Shown here in pieces: positions 6,155-12,021 of a stretch of 12,510 bases of DNA. Source of the DNA: Defluviitaleaceae bacterium (GTDB taxonomy: Bacteria; Bacillota; Clostridia; Lachnospirales; WRAX01). The notes beneath the pieces were generated by a model that searched no databases, had not been told where the DNA came from, and saw only the letters and a list, made by a program, of their open reading frames with translations. Within the stretch, counting starts at the first letter, position 1, and every line of letters starts with the position of its first letter. The position numbers were made by a program, and so were the translations under genes. The DNA lies in assembly GCA_009784355.1 (NCBI GenBank), contig WRBU01000013.1:1-12510 (forward strand). The letters are read 5' to 3'.

Positions 6155-7411
6155 ATGGAAAAATTTATTATTGAGCATAGCGGAGCGTTAAAAGGACGTG
6201 TCCGCATTTCAGGCAGCAAAAACTCTGTTTTGCCTATAATAGCAGCGACATTGCTAACAGACGAGGTTTGTATAATGCACGATGTGCCAAAGCTAACCGA
6301 TGTTTTGATAATGCAAAATATTATAGAAGATTTGGGCGCAAAAACCATTTGGAACGAAGAAAAGCTGAGTATAGAAGTTGGAGATATAAAAAAAACACAG
6401 GTCGCATACGAGCTGTGTTCAAAAATGCGTGCATCTTTTTTGGTTGCAGGCCCTATTTTGGCACGCTGCGGCGAAGTAAAAATTTCTTTGCCGGGAGGTT
6501 GTGCAATCGGCTCTCGCCCTGTGGACTTACACCTTAAAGGGCTCGTGGCATTGGGTGCTGAAATTTCCCAAGAACACGGTTACATTCATGCCAGAGCAAA
6601 AAAACTGGAAGGTGCTAATATTTATCTTGACTTTCCGTCGGTAGGGGCAACAGAAAATATTATGATGGCAGCTACGCTGGCAGAGGGTCAAACCATAATC
6701 CAAAACGCCGCAGTAGAACCAGAAATTGTCGATTTATCGAACTTTCTTTCGTCAATGGGAGCTCAAATTAGAGGAAGCGGCACAGATACTATAAAAATAA
6801 CGGGAGTAAACAGGCTGCGTGGAACAAGCCACAATATCATCCCCGACCGCATAGAGGCGGGCACATTTATGTGTGCTGCAGCAGTGACGGGCGGAGATGT
6901 CTTTTTGGAAAATGTTGTAATAGACCACCTTAAGCCAGCCATTGCAAAATTACGTGAAATGGGTATAGAAATTAACGAAGGTTTTGACGACGGAATACAC
7001 ATCAAGGGCAGTTTAGACAGGCTGCCCATTGACATTAAAACACTGCCTTACCCCGGTTTTCCAACAGATATGCAGGCTCAATTTTTATCTCTTTTAGCAG
7101 TTACCCCTGGCACAAATATTGTTACAGAAACCGTGTTTGAAAACCGCTTCATGCATGTTCCTGAACTTATACGCATGGGTGCCGATATTAAAATAGACAG
7201 CCGTTCGGCTGTCATAGAGGGTGTTGCAAAACTTGCCGGAACACAAGTGCGTGCAAGCGACCTTCGTGCTGGAGCTGCCTTGGTAATCGCTGCACTTGCC
7301 GCTGCCGGAACAACTGAAATACACGATATTTATCACATAGACCGTGGATATTACCGTTTTGATGAAAAGCTACGGGCTTTGGGAGCAATAATCCACCGTA
7401 AAACATCATAG
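6155..7411 (+). CDS. murA: UDP-N-acetylglucosamine 1-carboxyvinyltransferase (MurA), first copy
   Basis: Catalyses the first committed step of peptidoglycan synthesis in the cytoplasm: transfer of enolpyruvate from PEP to UDP-GlcNAc. From the ATG at 6155 the chain is 418 residues. It carries Lys22-Asn23 (GSKN), catalytic Cys116 in SLPGGCAIGSRPVD (the fosfomycin target), FPTDMQAQ with the general-base Asp, and DLRAGAA with the conserved Arg. The frame opens at a TTG at 6137, but starting at 6155 gives the exact family numbering for Lys22-Asn23 and the normal MEKFII start. Its Shine-Dalgarno sequence is weak. It is divergent from the spoIIA operon. No clear promoter was found; TTTACA near 6100 with TATACA is a poor candidate. 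Confidence 0.94.
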   Translation: MEKFIIEHSGALKGRVRISGSKNSVLPIIAATLLTDEVCIMHDVPKLTDVLIMQNIIEDLGAKTIWNEEKLSIEVGDIKKTQVAYELCSKMRASFLVAGPILARCGEVKISLPGGCAIGSRPVDLHLKGLVALGAEISQEHGYIHARAKKLEGANIYLDFPSVGATENIMMAATLAEGQTIIQNAAVEPEIVDLSNFLSSMGAQIRGSGTDTIKITGVNRLRGTSHNIIPDRIEAGTFMCAAAVTGGDVFLENVVIDHLKPAIAKLREMGIEINEGFDDGIHIKGSLDRLPIDIKTLPYPGFPTDMQAQFLSLLAVTPGTNIVTETVFENRFMHVPELIRMGADIKIDSRSAVIEGVAKLAGTQVRASDLRAGAALVIAALAAAGTTEIHDIYHIDRGYYRFDEKLRALGAIIHRKTS

Positions 7412-7435
7412 GCAATGTTTCCAAAAATAAAAATC

Positions 7436-7660
7436 CTACCAAATATACATCTTACCACAACTACTCTTTCGTGGCTCTTCGCCATATGTTTCTATATGCT
7501 CCTCAATAAGCTGTTGAATTTTTTGTTGGTCGCTTTGCGCTTCGTCTTTTAAATGTTCAAAGTCGGGTATATTTGAAAACTGTTTTAGGGTCATTTTGTT
7601 TAAGGAAACTCTATTGACAAGATTGTTTAAGTCTGTGCAAATTCTTATTTTGCTCCTCAC
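7436..7660 (-). CDS. small uncharacterised protein, 74 residues
   Basis: I do not recognise this protein. It begins at a GTG with AAAGGAG 11 nt upstream, and has an ordinary mixed, polar composition with no signal peptide or membrane span. A Gln/Glu-rich segment (QSDQQKIQQLIEEHIE, about 43-58) could form a helix, and the tail RKSSCGKMYIW has a single Cys. It converges on the first murA with only 24 nt between stops and no visible terminator. The site strength and the lack of any competing gene favour it being real, but the GTG start and short length leave doubt. Confidence 0.55.
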   Translation of the reverse strand: MRSKIRICTDLNNLVNRVSLNKMTLKQFSNIPDFEHLKDEAQSDQQKIQQLIEEHIETYGEEPRKSSCGKMYIW

Positions 7661-7710
7661 TAAATCGTCATCTCCTTTACACTTACTAAAATCCGCCTAT
7701 AATTAGGGGA

Positions 7711-7724
7711 TATGAGCACTCATA
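7711..7724. repeat. short palindrome upstream of the small gene
   Basis: TATGAG and CTCATA form perfect 6-bp arms around CA. It lies about 50 bp upstream of the GTG start of the small minus-strand gene, where a regulator could bind. No convincing promoter was found with it. Confidence 0.3.
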
Positions 7725-7739
7725 CTAATTCTAATTATT

Positions 7740-7855
7740 ATACTAATCCTGATTAAAATCCTATTCTTTTTCGGTGGCTAAAACCAACCCAAAACACCTT
7801 GTTCGGTGTTTTGGGTCGCCCCCTCAAACAATAGGTTTTAATCTAGAATTAGTAT
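7740..7855. repeat. 116-bp hairpin (MITE-like) element
   Basis: Arms of 26 bp (7740-7765 and 7830-7855) are inverted copies with one mismatch and two single-base bulges. Inside lies a perfect 12-bp stem, ACCCAAAACACC (7787-7798) and GGTGTTTTGGGT (7805-7816), with loop TTGTTC. A second copy of the outermost arm, ATACTAATTCTA at 7722-7733, can pair exactly with 7844-7855 instead. The stretch 7661-7988 holds no gene apart from this element, the palindromes and the promoter of the next gene. There is no transposase. It could be an inactive miniature element or a structured transcript. Confidence 0.55.
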
Positions 7856-7891
7856 TACTTGACATTTCAAAAGATTTTAGCACAGTTTCTT

Positions 7892-7920
7892 ATGTATAAT
7901 TATACATTATATAATGTGTA
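7892..7920. promoter_or_regulatory. overlapping palindromes in the promoter region of the Xre gene
   Basis: A perfect 16-bp palindrome ATGTATAATTATACAT (7892-7907) overlaps a perfect 14-bp one, ACATTATATAATGT (7904-7917). Each contains a TATAAT (7895-7900 and 7910-7915) that can serve as a -10. The only good -35, TTGACA at 7859-7864, is 30 nt from the nearer one, so promoter assignment is unsure. Position just ahead of a repressor gene fits an auto-regulatory operator. Confidence 0.45.
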
Positions 7921-7988
7921 ATTGCAAGCGCAATTTATCATTTTTTGCTCAAGCCAATACGTGTATGCTGTGTGGTAGAGGTGAAGTG

Positions 7989-8303
7989 ATGGATATTTTA
8001 AAAAAAATAACTTGTATGAAGCAACAAAGAGGATGGAGTAATTATAGACTGGCAAAGGAAGCAGGGCTTCCAGAGGGCTCTCTCAATAATCTTTTTAGGC
8101 TAAACCACCAACCCTCAATGGCTACTCTTGAAGCAGTATGCAAGGGGTTTGGAGTAAGTCTTTCGCAGTTTTTTGCTGATGATGACGATTTGGTGGTGTT
8201 AAGCAGCGAGCAAAAAGAAATTATTGAGATATACAGCACATTAAATGAGCATCAAAAAACAGCATTACTTCAATTAATGAGAGCAATGATAATAAGGCAT
8301 TGA
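7989..8303 (+). CDS. Xre/Cro-C1-type DNA-binding protein
   Basis: A 104-residue single-domain regulator. The helix-turn-helix spans about 16-62, with SNYRLAKEAGLPEGSLNNLF as the core and VCKGFGVSLSQFF closing the domain. After an Asp-rich turn, the tail (about 71-104) is one or two helices, LSSEQKEIIEIYSTLNEHQK onward, probably for dimerisation. The ATG at 7989 is preferred because AGAGGTGA lies just before it. The frame is open to an ATG at 7914, which has no ribosome site and lies inside the promoter palindrome. It stands alone, without toxin, phage or transporter partner, so its targets other than its own promoter are unknown. Confidence 0.85.
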   Translation: MDILKKITCMKQQRGWSNYRLAKEAGLPEGSLNNLFRLNHQPSMATLEAVCKGFGVSLSQFFADDDDLVVLSSEQKEIIEIYSTLNEHQKTALLQLMRAMIIRH

Positions 8304-8345
8304 GGCATGTTCCTTTATAAGGAAACGCCCTGTTGCGGCTTTTTA
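8304..8345. terminator. possible terminator between convergent genes
   Basis: The 39 nt between the Xre gene and walJ can fold: GTTCCTT with AAGGAAAC, and AAACGCC with GGCTTT followed by further Ts on the plus strand. The second stem has a bulged C and only three GC pairs, so it is a weak intrinsic terminator for the plus-strand gene. Confidence 0.3.
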
Positions 8346-9134
8346 ACTCAATAAAACCATTTGGCTGGGGCGTGAACGGTTTGCTAAATGCAGTTGTGTT
8401 TCACTGCCTATGTTAATTTTTTGTGTTATCAAAACATTCTTAACCGTTTCGTAGGCAATCTCGGGTCGGTTATTTTCTTGACTTAAATGCCCAAGAAAAA
8501 TATGTTTGTTTTTACTGGAATAATTTTGCGCCAAAAATGTACCGCAGGCAACATTTGATAGATGCCCTATGTCGCTTAAAATGCGTTGTTTAAGATGTCT
8601 AGGATACCGACCATTGCACAGCATATCTATATCGTGATTGGCTTCTATTAAAATAATGTCAGCATCTGCAAAATATTTTACTGCATTGTCGCAAATATGC
8701 CCAAGGTCGGTCGCAATGGCTATTTTGTGTTTGTCGGTTTTAATTCTGTATCCAACTGGCTGGTTAGCGTCATGAGCAATGGCAAAGGGTGTTATTTCTG
8801 CGTCATCAAAAAATACAGGCGTGTCCTCCCTAACCAAAAAAAGGTTGCGGGGCGGTATTTTGCCTAGCTCTGCCCCTAATTGTGTTCCTGCAGTCATGTA
8901 AACGGGGATGTCAAAGCGTCGTGACAAAATGCCCGCACCCTTTGTATGGTCGCTATGTTCATGGGTTATAAAAATTCCGCTAATTTCCGAAGCATTTATA
9001 CCTGCCAATGCCAAAAGCTCTTCCAAGGCACGCCCAGAAAGTCCGGCATCTATCAAAAATTTGTTTTTGCCTGTCGAAACAAAAGCACTATTACCAGAAG
9101 AGCCGCTGGCAATAGTGCAAAACTGTATAGACAT
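8343..9134 (-). CDS. walJ: metallo-beta-lactamase-fold hydrolase WalJ (YycJ)
   Basis: A 263-residue cytoplasmic protein of the beta-lactamase fold. The metal site is THEHSDH (His58, His60, Asp62, His63) with AHD (His121), ATDLGH (Asp143) and LGHLSQENNRP (His216). The last motif and the opening FCTIASGSSGNSAFV are typical of YycJ/WalJ. In Bacillus the gene closes the walRK operon near the origin and is linked to cell wall and chromosome maintenance. Its reaction is not well settled, with nuclease activity reported for relatives. Here walR, walK, yycH and yycI are absent; it follows the second murA by 18 nt with GGAGG 6 nt before the ATG, so the two form an operon. Confidence 0.92.
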   Translation of the reverse strand: MSIQFCTIASGSSGNSAFVSTGKNKFLIDAGLSGRALEELLALAGINASEISGIFITHEHSDHTKGAGILSRRFDIPVYMTAGTQLGAELGKIPPRNLFLVREDTPVFFDDAEITPFAIAHDANQPVGYRIKTDKHKIAIATDLGHICDNAVKYFADADIILIEANHDIDMLCNGRYPRHLKQRILSDIGHLSNVACGTFLAQNYSSKNKHIFLGHLSQENNRPEIAYETVKNVLITQKINIGSETQLHLANRSRPSQMVLLS

Positions 9135-9152
9135 ATTGTTCCTCCGAATAGT

Positions 9153-10445
9153 TTATGCCTCGTACAACATTGGTATTTGTGATTCGTCTTCACCATTAGA
9201 GCGACGAACATCCGCACCAAGTGCTGTCAGTTTTTCTACAATTTTTTCGTAACCTCTGTCTATATAGTATAGGTTTGATATTTTTGTTGTTCCTTCCGCA
9301 GCAAGGGCGGCCAACATTAATGCAGCACCTGCACGAAGGTCGGTTGCGACGACATCTGCTCCTGTTAAACGGCTTGTGCCTTCTACAACAGCCATGCGCC
9401 CTTCCAAAGTAATTTTTGCACCAAGGCGTGTTAATTGGTCAACATATTGAAAACGGGTGTCAAAAACCGTTTCGTTTACATAGCTAACTCCTTCTGCTTG
9501 GGTTAGCAGTGTGGTTATTTGCGGCTGTAAGTCGGTAGGAAAACCGGGGTAATATAAAGTCTTGATATTAGCGGCAGTTAAAGGGTTTGCCGCCTTTACT
9601 TTTATCCAGTCTTCTTGCGCAATAACCGTGCACCCCATTTCTTGTAATTTTGCCGTTAAAGACTCCATATGCTTGGGGATTACGTTGCAAACCTTGACAT
9701 CTCCGCCCGTTATGGCTGCAGCTATCATATATGTACCTGTTTCAATTTGGTCTGGTATTATTGAATACCTCTTTCCTTCCAGCTTCTCAACTCCCGTTAT
9801 ACGTATAACATCTGTACCCGCACCCTTAATTTTGGCACCACACATGTTAAGGAAGTTAGCGCAGTCCACAATATGCGGTTCTTTTGCCGCATTTTCTATT
9901 GTGGTTATGCCTTCGGCAAAAACAGCCGCCATCATAATGTTGATAGTAGCACCAACAGAAGCCATGTCAAGAAAAATTTGTGTGCCTAATAGCTTGTCGG
10001 CGTGAGCCGTAACTGCTCCATGCTCAATTACAACCTTTGCGCCAAGACTTTCAAAGCCTTTTATATGCTGGTCAATGGGGCGCACACCAAAGTTGCAACC
10101 ACCAGGCATTGGCACATTGGCTTTTTTATAACGCCCCAAAAGTGCCCCGATAAGGTAATACGATGCACGCATGTCTTTAAGCTGTTCAGGCGAAATATTT
10201 GTCGTGCAGACCTTACTTGCGTCTATTTGCAATGTAGATTCGTCTAAAAACTCGCAAACAACACCCATGCTTCTGAGTACAGAAACGTAGCTTTGCACAT
10301 CTTCAATGCATGGCAAATTTTCTAAAATACATACCCCATCCACTAATAAAGCGGCAGGAATAACAGCAACAGCGGCATTTTTTGCTCCGCTAATTTGCAC
10401 TTTGCCTTTAAGCGGCTTGTTTCCGTTTATAATAAAGTGTTCCAA
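9153..10445 (-). CDS. murA: UDP-N-acetylglucosamine 1-carboxyvinyltransferase (MurA), second copy
   Basis: A second enolpyruvyl transferase for peptidoglycan precursor synthesis. From a TTG start at 10445 it has 430 residues and keeps Lys22-Asn23 (GAKN), catalytic Cys117 in PMPGGCNFGVRPID, FPTDLQPQ with the Asp, and DLRAGAA. It is clearly diverged from the copy at 6155-7411. The frame reaches a GTG at 10466 (437 residues). The TTG is preferred because AAAGGA lies 9 nt before it and the start then gives MEHFIING and exact family numbering. Low-GC Gram-positive bacteria often have two MurA genes. Its operon partner is walJ. Confidence 0.93.
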   Translation of the reverse strand: MEHFIINGNKPLKGKVQISGAKNAAVAVIPAALLVDGVCILENLPCIEDVQSYVSVLRSMGVVCEFLDESTLQIDASKVCTTNISPEQLKDMRASYYLIGALLGRYKKANVPMPGGCNFGVRPIDQHIKGFESLGAKVVIEHGAVTAHADKLLGTQIFLDMASVGATINIMMAAVFAEGITTIENAAKEPHIVDCANFLNMCGAKIKGAGTDVIRITGVEKLEGKRYSIIPDQIETGTYMIAAAITGGDVKVCNVIPKHMESLTAKLQEMGCTVIAQEDWIKVKAANPLTAANIKTLYYPGFPTDLQPQITTLLTQAEGVSYVNETVFDTRFQYVDQLTRLGAKITLEGRMAVVEGTSRLTGADVVATDLRAGAALMLAALAAEGTTKISNLYYIDRGYEKIVEKLTALGADVRRSNGEDESQIPMLYEA

Positions 10446-10466
10446 AATAACACGTCCTTTGTTCAC

Positions 10467-10500
10467 ATCTAGTAAGCTCTACTTTTAGAGTTATCTAGAT
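10467..10500. promoter_or_regulatory. inverted repeat at the murA promoter and start
   Basis: Arms 10467-10481 and 10486-10500 are inverted copies at 12 of 15 positions around CTTT. Perfect parts are ATCTAG with CTAGAT and CTCTA with TAGAG. It overlaps the -10 edge and the transcription start and ends about 20 bp before the TTG start codon. It could act as an operator or as an mRNA hairpin close to the ribosome site. Confidence 0.45.
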
Positions 10501-10527
10501 TATAGCACCTCCTTTTCATTTGTGCAA
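10499..10527 (-). promoter_or_regulatory. extended -10 promoter of the murA-walJ operon
   Basis: On the minus strand TGCTATAAT gives a perfect TATAAT (10499-10504) with the TGn extension, and TTGCAC (10522-10527) lies 17 nt upstream as a partial -35. The -35 lies in one of two direct repeats TTGTGCAA (plus strand 10520-10527 and 10535-10542), 15 bp apart, which could be a regulator site. Confidence 0.6.
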
Positions 10528-10560
10528 CAACAAATTGTGCAAAACTGAGCAAAATTCTTC

Positions 10561-10578
10561 AAAAAGCCGATACTTTTT
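10561..10578 (-). terminator. weak terminator candidate after the DUF6514-like gene
   Basis: AAAAAG and CTTTTT flank a 6-nt loop and so form an AT-rich 6-bp stem with a T-run, about 15 nt beyond the stop of the minus-strand gene. Its GC content is too low for much confidence. Confidence 0.25.
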
Positions 10579-10592
10579 ACTTCAAAGATTCT

Positions 10593-10850
10593 TTATGAAA
10601 CTATTTCATCCAGAACCTCGCATAAAACTTGTGGAGTTACTTCATTTTTTGAAATCATATCAATGATATTTTCTACATAATGCTCATCGCTTGATATGCC
10701 TCCTGTTTCACTCTCTTCAACAGAAACGCCTTTTTCATACTTCACGGCATGTATTCCGTAGAATTTTTCGCCCTCTTCATTAAGCTGGGTGGTTTTGTGA
10801 TACCTCACCTCAAAATCATGTACCTTGGCTGTTGCAATCGCTTTTTTCAT
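10593..10850 (-). CDS. DUF6514-like small protein
   Basis: An 85-residue soluble protein of unknown function. The layout fits small clostridial proteins annotated as DUF6514: a mixed N-terminal half with FYGIHAVKYEKG, then GGISSDEHYVENIIDMISKN and VTPQVLCEVLDEIV at the end. The assignment is from memory of the family pattern and is not verified. AGGAGG lies 7 nt before the ATG. A TATAAT on the minus strand (10924-10929) lies about 75 bp upstream without a good -35. TGTCGAA (minus, 10866-10872), the core of a Spo0A box, lies just before the ribosome site. It occupies the place next to the origin where dnaA is usually found. Confidence 0.65.
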   Translation of the reverse strand: MKKAIATAKVHDFEVRYHKTTQLNEEGEKFYGIHAVKYEKGVSVEESETGGISSDEHYVENIIDMISKNEVTPQVLCEVLDEIVS

Positions 10851-10886
10851 CTTTCTTCCTCCTCTTTCGACATTTTTCTATATTTT

Positions 10887-11025
10887 TTGACACTATATGA
10901 ACTAATTAATTAATACTAAAATTATTATAACAGAATTGTCAGCACAATTCTACACTAATTGGAAAATTGTGGATAAATCTGTGATAATGTGGACAAGTGC
11001 TTCATTTTTTTATAAGTTTTCCACA
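10887..11025. other. oriC-like region: AT-rich stretch and DnaA boxes
   Basis: One perfect DnaA box (TGTGGATAA at 10968-10976, minus orientation) is followed 20 bp later by TGTGGACAA (10988-10996, one mismatch) and by TTTTCCACA (11017-11025, opposite orientation, one mismatch). To the left, 10893-10931 is almost pure A/T and could be the unwinding element. GAATTGT and ACAATTC (10933-10950) form a palindrome between the two. The position next to rpmH is the classical origin site in Firmicutes, and the strand bias of the genes switches here. Three boxes are few for a full origin, and dnaA itself is not adjacent. Confidence 0.6.
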
Positions 11026-11040
11026 GAGGCAAAAAAATCC

Positions 11041-11069
11041 TTGACGTAGATGGAATTTTCTTGTACAAT
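11041..11069 (+). promoter_or_regulatory. promoter of rpmH
   Basis: TTGACG (11041-11046), a 17-nt spacer and TACAAT (11064-11069) form a strong sigma-A-type promoter. The start would lie about 37 nt before the rpmH ATG, and the last DnaA box ends only 15 bp upstream, so DnaA could influence it. Confidence 0.75.
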
Positions 11070-11112
11070 GATTATTCATGTAGTTTTTGATTATGAAGGA
11101 GGTGTATGTATT

Positions 11113-11247
11113 ATGAAAATGACTTTTCAACCAAAAAAGCGTCAACGCTCCAAAGTACACGGTTTTAGAAAGAGAATGAGAACCGCAAATGGTCGCAATG
11201 TTATTGCTAGAAGACGCAAAAAGGGTCGTCATGTCTTGACCGCTTAA
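11113..11247 (+). CDS. rpmH: 50S ribosomal protein L34
   Basis: A 44-residue, highly basic protein of the large ribosomal subunit. The sequence [20 protein letters not shown], then [21 protein letters not shown], is diagnostic and full length. The upstream in-frame extension to 11050 is ignored: AAGGAGGTG lies 8 nt before the ATG at 11113, and the promoter lies inside the extension. It heads the rpmH-rnpA-yidD-yidC cluster. Confidence 0.97.
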   Translation: MKMTFQPKKRQRSKVHGFRKRMRTANGRNVIARRRKKGRHVLTA

Positions 11248-11255
11248 TTTTGTTG

Positions 11256-11407
11256 TATAGTGAATTAACTTGAAAACACTAACACGAAGTGTTAAAGGGT
11301 TTTCAAGTTGTATGAACGCAAAACACCGACGTAGCGCAAGCGTAGGAGGTGTTAGATTTGCGTAGCAAATCGTGATGTTATACTTGTTTTCAAGTATAAC
11401 ATCTATA
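11256..11407. repeat. multi-hairpin palindromic element between rpmH and rnpA
   Basis: A 152-bp block with no ORF. Hairpin A pairs 11267-11277 with 11299-11309 (perfect, 11 bp) around an inner stem TAACAC-GAA-GTGTTA. Hairpin B pairs ACGCAAA (11316-11322) with TTTGCGT (11357-11363) and AACACC with GGTGTT (11348-11353). Hairpin C is GATTTGC-GTA-GCAAATC (11355-11371) and excludes the outer part of B. Hairpin D pairs 11374-11386 with 11391-11403 (perfect, 13 bp, loop TTTT) and ends 5 nt before the rnpA ribosome site. The outer edges TATAG with ACTTGAAAAC, and GTTTTCAAGT with CTATA, are inverted copies of each other. Confidence 0.7.
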
Positions 11408-11421
11408 AGAGGGGCATCGGT

Positions 11422-11763
11422 TTGAAGTTCACTGTTTCTTTAAAAAAAAATGAGCAATTTAGGCAGGTTTTAAAAGACGGCAAATTTGCTTCATCCAAAC
11501 TATTAACAATGTTTATTACGCAAAACAACCTGCCGCAAAACCGATTGGGTATTAGTGTAAGCAAAAAAATATCAAACAAAGCCGTGGTTAGGAATAAGAT
11601 TAAACGCCGCATTAAAGAAGCATATAGACTAATAGAGCCCTCAATGCCTCAATATGGATATGATATTGTAGTCATACCGAAAGCAGACGCAAATAAAGCG
11701 AGCTTTTCAGAAATCGCATTTGCAGTAAAACATTTGCTCAAAAGACAAGGATTTTGCAAATGA
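11422..11763 (+). CDS. rnpA: ribonuclease P protein component
   Basis: The protein subunit of RNase P, which helps the catalytic RNA cut the 5' leader from pre-tRNAs. The chain has 113 residues, is strongly basic, and carries the family motif RNKIKRRIKEAYR at 57-69 and RLGISVSKKI at 41-50. It starts at TTG with AGAGGGG 7 nt upstream; no ATG alternative keeps the full N-terminal domain. Its stop overlaps the start of yidD. The structured element upstream lengthens the gap to rpmH to 174 nt and could affect how much rnpA is made relative to L34. Confidence 0.95.
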   Translation: MKFTVSLKKNEQFRQVLKDGKFASSKLLTMFITQNNLPQNRLGISVSKKISNKAVVRNKIKRRIKEAYRLIEPSMPQYGYDIVVIPKADANKASFSEIAFAVKHLLKRQGFCK

Positions 11764-11999
11764 AAAAAATTGTTTTACTCTTAATTTTGTTCTACCGAAA
11801 ATGTATTTCGCCACACTTTTTGCCTAGATGCCGCTATATTCCTAGTTGCTCTGCTTACGCTTATGAAGCATTGCAAGTTCACGGTTTTTTTATGGGTAGC
11901 TTTTTGGCTTTGTGGCGCGTTTTTCGTTGCCATCCTTTTTGTAAGGGCGGGACAGATGCTGTGCCACCAAAAGGTTTTTACAAACATGGTTTGTGGTAA
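11760..11999 (+). CDS. yidD: membrane protein insertion efficiency factor YidD
   Basis: A 79-residue protein that helps membrane-protein insertion and works with the YidC gene that follows. The family motifs CRYIPSCSAYAYEAL and RCHPFCKGGTDAVP are present, including the conserved cysteines, and the N-terminus is a short amphipathic or hydrophobic stretch. The ATG overlaps the rnpA stop as ATGA. The earlier in-frame TTG at 11754 is less likely because AAGGA is then too close. Confidence 0.94.
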   Translation: MKKIVLLLILFYRKCISPHFLPRCRYIPSCSAYAYEALQVHGFFMGSFLALWRVFRCHPFCKGGTDAVPPKGFYKHGLW

Positions 12000-12021
12000 C
12001 CTTATTTAAGGAGATACTTTA

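Noticed and set aside
7859..7887. TTGACA as -35 of an Xre promoter with 17-nt spacing
   Set aside because: The sequence at the expected -10 position (ACAGTT) does not match, so only the later TATAAT boxes were kept.
9562..10005. 147-codon plus-strand frame
   Set aside because: Antisense to the second murA; no ribosome site or recognisable protein.
10510..10520. Strong Shine-Dalgarno-like AAAGGAGGTG on the minus strand
   Set aside because: No start codon follows at usable distance before stops; it lies inside the murA promoter spacer and is probably coincidence.
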